Shown: positions 57,716-64,000 of the stretch, piece after piece
Position numbering within the stretch: position 1 is the first letter of the stretch
How the letters are laid out: every line of letters begins with the position of its first letter
DNA from: Haematobia irritans
Taxonomy: Eukaryota > Arthropoda > Insecta > Diptera > Muscidae
Assembly (NCBI RefSeq): GCF_050003625.1
Contig: NC_134399.1
Span: 222,388,975 to 222,452,974, forward strand
DNA length: 64,000 nt
Direction: 5' to 3'
Translations under genes and position numbers: made by a program
The notes under the pieces: model-generated
Databases searched by the model: none
What the model saw: the letters and a program-made list of their open reading frames with translations, nothing else
What the model was told of the DNA's origin: nothing

Positions 57716-58809
57716 TTCATATTTGTCTTCTTCTCTTCTCATTCACTCAGTCTAATCCAAATAAAAATTACCGTACAAATTACCGTACAATGCATTAAAA
57801 AAAGTGTGGATGTACAGATTTGTATATGCTTTTATAATATTTGGTGTTTCATCAAAAGAACAATGGAAAGAAAAATTAAAGACAAATTAAAAAATCAATC
57901 ATTTGCATTTGAAATTCTGTAGATCTAAACAATTTTAATTTAAAATTGGCAGATTTGTACGCCAATTCACGCCCTCCAAAAATAAATTGAATCAATTGAC
58001 AGCGCAATTGAGTATGATGACCGCCCACTGCAATAACCGTTACTCATTCTGAATTGAGACGTCCACATACACCTCTTAGTCTATGGTAGTATCCACTTTA
58101 TGGAAGAAAAAGTAGTGCTCTTTTCCTTTGAATTTGAGTTGTATCAGGCCTAGTGTGTTAATGATAGAATATTGGCAAATTGTCGTTTCCTTAATTCACA
58201 ATAACATTATATTGTGAATGGTTTTATGTGGGATTTTTATTTGTGTTTTTGTTTAACGAGTTGACGTAATAATTATTTATTATTAAACTAGGATTGAATT
58301 TTAGTTTAGTTTTTCATATCATATCAATCACTAACCCACTTTGCAAGTTCATGTTATGTATATCTCTCAAACCTAAGTGGCATTTATAATTTAAATATGT
58401 TAGTATTTATTGTCCTATGAGATTTTTTTCTGTAACGCTGAAATGACGTCAATACAAAATTATAATCCAAAAATAGCTGTCTACTTAGTCTTATAATTTT
58501 AACGATAACACGTTCCCCATTTGTCAGAAAATCTCTGACCTATTCAAATAGAGAATGTTATCTCTATTTCATCAACGTCGCTATTTTTGTCACACTTTGA
58601 AGTGTAAATTCCATTTAAATTTTACCTAGTAATCACAATTAATCTTAATGCCAAAGGTGAAAATACTTTGTTTCACACATACACACTTAGTTTTCATCTT
58701 TAGGTAAGCTTTACTGATTTGCTTTAAGAGACATCATCTTTTAAATTGTGAGTTATATCATCTAGGTACTCATTAGTAATTAATAACATTGCCATAATTA
58801 TTTTTCATA
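57716..58809. other. Unique DNA containing a candidate ratchet site, no gene seen
   Basis: No gene or repeat recognised except the splice-like site annotated separately. Confidence 0.4.
58645..58709 (+). promoter_or_regulatory. Candidate recursive splice (ratchet) site 3
   Basis: TTTTCATCTTTAG|GTAAGC with the junction at 58703/58704. The pyrimidine tract is shorter than at sites 1 and 2 and is broken by purines, and the 5' site ends GTAAGC, not GTAAGT. A branch-like CTTAATG lies about 55 nt upstream. It is the weakest of the three but has the same strand and layout, 16.1 kb after site 2. Confidence 0.45.
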
Positions 58810-58976
58810 TAAAGGCCGGTATGCACCTCTAGCGAAAAATTTCATTCCCATAAGAAATGCATTGCTATTTATGCTAACGAAATTTTCGGTAGCGTTCAAT
58901 TTTGTAAGCTGGTACGCACCTCTAATGAAAATAACAGGGTTGTCAAAAGCATATTTTGGCAGCAAACATTTAATTA

Positions 58977-60498
58977 GTTGTGTTCCTTTACGTACTACTA
59001 GTTACTACTTTTACTAGTTTTTACTAGAAACCGTTCCTCAACCCAAAAAAATAGTAAAAGTAGTAAACAATTTTAAGAGAACAATGTCAAAATGCATGTC
59101 TCTTTTAAAATTTTTTTACTACAAGTTACTCGACAAATTCTTTCGAGTAAAAGTTGTAGATATGTCATGACAAAAATAATTATTTGTTTTCAAATTTTCC
59201 AAACTAAAGTAGTTCCAAATAGCTTTTTTTTTGGAAATAATTCTGTAACTTTTTAATGGATTAAGATATCATCATAATTTTTTCTTTGTGCCAAAGCTGA
59301 AATGTTTTTCTCTATATATAGAGGTTTGTAGGTCCCTAGTGGATTCACGGGCTGGTCTATAGACGTTGGAAGTTGGACACCACGGATGTATGAAATCTAG
59401 TGTTACTTGGCAAACGCGCAATTATGCACCGATTTTCATGATTTTTGCTTTGCTGGATAGAACTTATAAACTACCATAAAAAGATTGTGTATGTGTGCGA
59501 ATATATCTAATATTTGCGAGATAGGGCCTTACAATTTATTTTTTTGCAAAATTTGAACAAAGTGGGGTCTGTATTTTGAGTCTAGAAGGACTACATTCCT
59601 TATAAAATTCTACGTATTCTGGAGGAAAATTTTGTGCACCTTTGTGCTTTAGATTTAACGTGTAGACTCCACGATTTGGAATTTCAAAACAATGCCGAAC
59701 CAATACCACTTGTTTCGAAAAAAAGTACCAAAACATTGACCGACCAAATTCGGCACACCCTTTAATGGACCAAAAGTACCTCTACGTTTTGAATTTCATG
59801 CAAATCGGATAAAAGTTTTAATGTCTATGTCATGAAGACCCCAATTGGGGGGTCGGTTCATATGGAAGCAAAATCGAAACTTAGGCCAAAGTAGTTCCAT
59901 CTTCAAAATTGACCTGCATGTAGAATAAAAACGTGTCTGGTAAAATTTCAGCACTATAGGTTCATTATTGAAGGAAGTAGCCTGATTACAACAGATAGCC
60001 AGACAGAGAGACATCGTCTTATAATTCCTCCCTGATCAAGACTATATATACTTTCTATAGTCAGAATTCGTTATTTGTATGTGTTACAAACGGAATGAAA
60101 AACCCCACCTTATAAGATACTGATAATATGGGCTATTAATCTACTTTATGGCCCAGAAGCCAGAGTTTTACTTTGATTAAAAATTTTGCAAAAGGAGTAC
60201 TTTTTATAACAAAGTAAAAACCATAGCTTCTTTCTATCGTAATAAGGATTTCGAAGTTTCCTGCAAAAAATCTGCCATTTGTCAAAAAAATTTCGATATA
60301 AAAGTATTTAATTTACCTACATGTTTTGAAAATATTTATTGAAATCACAATGCTTCTTTTGGTTTTTATTTGACATTTTTAAAATTTTTACTATATTTTC
60401 GTTCCTGTACATTTAACAAATATAGAAATCTGAGAGGATTTTCAATATTTCTCTCTTTTACTACTTTTTACTACGAGTAAAGTAAAGGAACACACCTA
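58977..60498. mobile_element. Nested element with TGTGTTCCTTTAC ends
   Basis: Left GTTGTGTTCCTTTACGTACT and right (reversed) GGTGTGTTCCTTTACTTTAC; both ends continue with TAGTAAAA/GTAGTAAA words. It is bordered by TTAATTA at 58970-58976 and 60499-60505, a likely 7-8 bp target duplication. It lies wholly inside the Harbinger-like shell and carries an INE-1-like fragment. Confidence 0.55.
59400..60115 (-). mobile_element. INE-1-like element 3 fragment (inverted)
   Basis: On the minus strand: CATTCCGTTTGTAACACATA, CTGACTATAGAAAGTATATA, GTCTTGATCAGGGAGGAATT, GACGATGTCTCTCTGTC, TGTTGTAATCAGGCTAC, and then ATGAACCGACCCCCCAATTG. This is the head and about one to two units of the type in 21767-23521. 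The 5' TATACCC end is degraded and the left limit (its 3' side) is uncertain. The frames 59536-59736 and 59796-60014 are repeat translations. Confidence 0.7.
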
Positions 60499-61529
60499 TT
60501 AATTACAATCATTGTGTGCGTAGAAGTTTTAAAAGGTCTGTAAATAATAAACAATTTATTTGAGGAATATTTGGAACATATATTAACAATTTTTAAAAGC
60601 GATTAGCGGGTTTAAAATTTGTGTACACAGCCCTGTTTTTTTGTTGTAGACTTAAATAAATTTTTGCTACCGAAAATTTCGCTAGAGGTGCATACCGGCC
60701 TTAAATGAATGAGTTTATTCACAATAGTTGGATGACGTGAGAAATTCGTTTGTGGCATAGAAAACTGAAGAAGAGAATTACTGTCATCATTTAAAACAAG
60801 AATTCAGCAAAAGTTTGGCAACACTGATTTGCCGACATAGTGTGTAAATATAACCATAGCGATCGATAAGCGTTAGATGACAAATACAATAGGTTTGTAG
60901 GCAAACATTTACTCTTTTCTTGTTTCCTAGTGTTTTTGATGGTCAATATAGCATTAGAATAAATGAGTTGGATAAAAACATGTAATATCTTGTTTTTGTT
61001 GAGTTATTTTAAGATAAAAGAATGTACACATGACCAGGCAACCACACTACCTAGCAGGGATGGAAAATGCAGTACCTTAGTACTTTTTTCAATACTTGTT
61101 CACCCTGGTCAGTACCCTAGTACCCCCGCGAATGATTTATTACCTTTTGTGTAGACATTTTTGAGCCCATATCAGATTTATGGTACAGTAGTTCTGACTA
61201 AATAGTTTAATATTTTGAGAAAGTCGTTAACAAAATTATTTGCTAATAGTCTTTTAGAAATTTGGCAAAACAAATAAGTTCACGCGGGACGGAAAACTCG
61301 ATTTTGTAAAAGTCATAGTAAAAATCACGATTTGCTTGAATTTCAAGAATACGTTAGTCGAAAAAAAAACATGTGTTTTTATATTACGCTTCCACACGAA
61401 CACTTTCTAGATAAGAAGTTATCGATCGCTTACTAAAATACTGCGAACCATTACAGTCACGATCGAACTTGAGACAAATATATTCTACCAACATTTGGAG
61501 AAAATCTTACCAAAAAATATTATTTTATT

Positions 61530-61860
61530 TTATTTTAAAATTTTTTCTTTTGGAAAATTTTGTTAAAATTGTACACTATATTTGTCAACATTTTATTTTT
61601 ATAGAAAATTTGGATAGAAAATTTTATCAAAATTTTATATTTATAGAAAATTTTGTCAAAATTTTATTTCTATCGAAATTTGTGTCAAAACTTTATTTCT
61701 ATAGAAAATTTTGTCATATCTTTATTTCTATAGAAATTTGTGTCAAAACTTTATTTCTATATAAAATTTTGTCAAAATTTTATTTCTATAGAAAATTTTG
61801 TCACAATTTTATTTCGGTAGAAAATTTTGTCAAAATTTTATTTCTTTTTTTTTTGTTTAG
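61530..61860. repeat. 29-bp array, locus 6 (left part, reverse orientation)
   Basis: About 11 units of AAAATTTTATTTCTATAGAA type with variants (ATAGAAATTTGTGTCAAAAC). The plus-strand frame 61469-61915 is a translation of these repeats. The array resumes at 62205 after the foldback. Confidence 0.85.
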
Positions 61861-61882
61861 TTTTGTTAGTGGACCTTTGGAA

Positions 61883-62204
61883 TTTTACAATTTTGGGATT
61901 ATTTGTTTGGCTTGAGGTCATGGACTAATGAAAAATGCTGGTGTTAATGTTTTTCATTACTTCTTATTGAAATATTGCTGTTCTCGGATATTTCGAGACA
62001 CCATCGGTGATCATCTTCAGCGAGATATTATATTTTACAAAAACAAAAATATAATATCTCGTTGAAGATGATCACCGATGGTGTATCGAAATATCCGAGA
62101 ACAGCAATATTTCAATAAAAAGTAATGAAAAACATTAACACCAGCATTTTTCATTAGTCCATGACCTCAAGCCAAACAAATAATAATCCCAAAATTGTAA
62201 AAAA
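61883..62204. mobile_element. Large foldback (hairpin) element, 322 bp
   Basis: The left arm 61883-62035 and right arm 62047-62204 are reverse complements along about 153-158 bp. They differ only by a 3-base indel (ATTATTTG versus ATTATTATTTG) and about three substitutions, with an 11-base loop TACAAAAACAA. The arms contain CTCGGATATTTCGA(G/T)ACACC and CATCGGTGATCATCTTCA. It interrupts the 29-bp array. Transcripts would form a very long double-stranded stem. Confidence 0.85.
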
Positions 62205-62340
62205 ATTTTATTTCTATAGAAAATTTTGTCAAAAATTTATTTCTATAGAAATAATTTCTATAGAATTTATTTCTATAGAAAATTTTGTCAAAAATTTTTT
62301 TCCATAGAAAATTTTGTTTAAATTTTATTTTCTTTCAAAT
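62205..62340. repeat. 29-bp array, locus 6 (right part)
   Basis: Three to five units of TTTTATTTCTATAGAAAATT type in the same orientation as 61530-61860, continuing the array after the foldback insertion. Confidence 0.8.
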
Positions 62341-62727
62341 TCTTTCTAATTCAGCTCTTGACAATAATCTTACAATGGAATTCTTGTTGAAATTTAGTGA
62401 AAAGTACTTTCTCGCTCGCTTTTTTTTTTTACTTTCATAAAAAATGTATTTTCCATCCCTGCTATCTAGTGGTGAATTAAAAAATTTGATAAGCGATGGT
62501 AACACTCTCCCATTTTCCGCCAAGGAATTGGAATAGATTTTAATTTGACGGCTGGCGATGGCGTTTTCATAAATTGACGGGCCAAATAACATAACACTAA
62601 ACGAATAAAATCAAATAATTTAGCGACACGCCGCTAGCCGTCACGGTATTCCGTTGCGGAATTTGGGCTTCCCATAAGAAACACGTAAACAAGTGTTCGC
62701 CTATCGCTATGGTTATATTTGCACACA

Positions 62728-64000
62728 TAATTTAATTAATATACGATCATATTTCGTAGTAATTCCTTATCTTTACCGACTAAATAACCCCATTTAAGGA
62801 TTCAATTGTCTCCCATTCGTTTATCAATTTAAAAATCATTTAATTATTTTTACGGTTTCCATTATTTTATGTTTATTTTCCTATTATTCAAAATTCATAT
62901 TTTTTGTTTATTGTTTATGCATTCGATTAAACCATCAATAACTCTGTTCACTTATAAATTGTTAAACAATACAATTATTATACAGTTATATGAAACCATT
63001 TTTATTATTTTTTTTGTATTTTTTTTTTGTTCCTAACATATAATTTGTGGTTATTTTTGTTATATTAGTAGCAGGCAACAAATGAAGGAAAACGATAGTA
63101 ATAAACCACCATAATAAATAATAATTCATTGTTGAATCTCGTCCTACATTCTACCTCCCATACTTCAGCATTATGACATTCAACTATGGAACAAAAGTTA
63201 GAAAACAATTACCAATAAATTTATTTGAAATTTGTCATAAATTATGATTTTTTTCCAACGGGGAAATATATAATAAAATGCATACTCACTCCCTTCTTAT
63301 TTAAGCGACAACATTCAATACAGAATGGCATATTCAATAGTTGATAGAATGGAATCCAACAAAATATTTTGCAATATATGCAAAATGTGCCAAATGAAAT
63401 ACGATTCATTGAGGAAGAACTCAGTTACAGAGAGGAACAGTGTTTTCAAGATTGAAAATATTTTAAAATAAAATGTTAGTTATTATTAGATATTTGGATT
63501 TGTTGAAAAAAAAAACACAGTTTACCAAATATCAAGACCCATTTCAGTCCCAATATGATTTGGCTTGGATTTAAAAATAAATGGCAACACTATACCATTT
63601 ACCGCTATGTTCTTATTTAGACTTTTAAAACGGATAGGCGAGCGGAGCATTTTTCGTAATTCTATGGTATGATAGTGTTGGTTCAGAGAGAATAAAACGA
63701 TAAGAGGACGAAACTGTGAAGCGAAATTGCCTCAGTAGGTGGCAGTCATGAGGAAAATTTATCTGATATCATGCGCTTCTCTCAAATATCATACAGTTTG
63801 CGTCGGCGTCACCCATTTCAGTTCTCTGCCGACTTTACGAAACTTAAATAAAATACTTTGAAGTAGCAAAAGTTATTTTTTATAAATGATTTCATTCTAT
63901 AAAAATTGTTGGCAGACAATTTGAAATCATAACTGCCGATGCCATTATAAACAATTTATCAAAACAGCGCTTCGACCGCAACGTCGGTAATACCAAAGCT
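62728..64000. other. Unique DNA, no gene seen
   Basis: AT-rich with T runs near 63000-63030. The more GC-balanced last 400 bases (63600-64000) show no recognisable exon or repeat. Confidence 0.4.

Larger units (their letters stand above)
58813..60701. mobile_element. PIF/Harbinger-like element (outer shell of a nest)
   Basis: Terminal inverted repeats AGGCCGGTATGCACCTCTAG followed by CGAAA, flanked by TAA on both sides (58810-58812, 60702-60704). The left subterminal region repeats a diverged AGCTGGTACGCACCTCTAATG at about 58908-58928. After removing the nested insertion the element would be about 370 bp. TIR plus a 3-bp TAA duplication fits PIF/Harbinger. Confidence 0.75.
61055..62461. mobile_element. 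hAT-like non-autonomous element carrying 29-bp arrays and a foldback
   Basis: Ends CAGGGATGGAAAAT / ATTTTCCATCCCTG; CAGGG(A/T)..G is a typical hAT terminus. The flanking 8-mers CTACCTAG (61047-61054) and CTATCTAG (62462-62469) differ at one base, consistent with an aged 8-bp hAT duplication. The 1407-bp interior has no transposase; it holds 29-bp units on both sides of a large foldback. Confidence 0.75.
60841..62727. repeat. Inverted-repeat pair enclosing the hAT-like element
   Basis: TGTGTAAATATAACCATAGC plus GAT (60841-60863) and its reverse complement with one or two changes (62703-62727) flank 1.8 kb. They could be the ends of an older outer element or an inverted duplication around the insertion. 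Confidence 0.55.

Noticed and set aside
1..64000. CRISPR array, operon or bacterial-type systems
   Set aside because: The tandem repeats have no spacer structure, and the composition and element types are clearly those of an insect nuclear genome.

Overview
This window looks like non-coding DNA of a higher fly (Diptera, probably a calyptrate/muscid such as a house-fly or stable-fly relative). It is AT-rich, dense in transposon remnants and poly-A/T, and has no bacterial-style gene packing. It carries INE-1/DINE-1-like Helentron elements, a DD37E Tc1/mariner element, a tRNA-derived SINE and long arrays of a 29-bp TTTCTATAGAAA minisatellite. The species is inferred from repeat style, not demonstrated. 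I could recognise no host protein-coding exon. The only long intact reading frame is a transposase (27031-28038, minus strand). Most other open frames are chance frames in AT-rich DNA or translations of tandem repeats.

Layout. 1-2830: decayed mariner-type transposase, then a 2-kb 29-bp array. 2831-10420: unique DNA and a cluster of related CACTGAAAAA-ended repeats, several in inverted orientation. 11078-12620: a small inverted-repeat element and a non-LTR retrotransposon 3' end. 15221-18890: a 970-bp repeat, a reverse-transcriptase scrap and an INE-1-like element with 153-bp tandem units. 18967-21766: unique DNA. 21767-23521: a second INE-1-like element, also with 153-bp units. 24140-24455: a 111-bp tandem repeat. 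26904-29480: DD37E element, SINE and two more CACTG-type repeats. 33725-41548: 29-bp array, second copy of the 970-bp repeat, a 253-bp duplication, another array element and a piggyBac-like TTAA element. 42956-50597: two short PIF/Harbinger-like hairpin elements and a repeat family, one copy of which is split by a second, frameshifted DD37E element. 53757-55965: a 29-bp array with higher-order structure. 58813-62727: two nests of elements, one including a hAT-like element that holds arrays and a 320-bp foldback.

The most informative host signal is three plus-strand sites where a 3' splice site is fused to a 5' splice site (AG|GTAAG), at 18960/18961, 42605/42606 and 58703/58704. The first two are nearly ideal recursive-splicing (ratchet) sites with long pyrimidine tracts and upstream branch-like motifs. 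With the absence of exons, this suggests that the whole window lies inside one very large intron of a plus-strand gene, removed stepwise. All three sites lie in unique DNA outside the mobile elements.

The mobile elements form a readable stratigraphy through nesting and target-site duplications: TA for the DD37E copies, TTAA for the piggyBac-like element, TTA/TAA for Harbinger-like elements, an imperfect 8-bp duplication for the hAT-like element, and CATAAAGA for the SINE. The 29-bp minisatellite recurs at six or seven loci, usually inside elements whose ends carry GTTGCCA-type motifs, so it appears to be spread by transposition.
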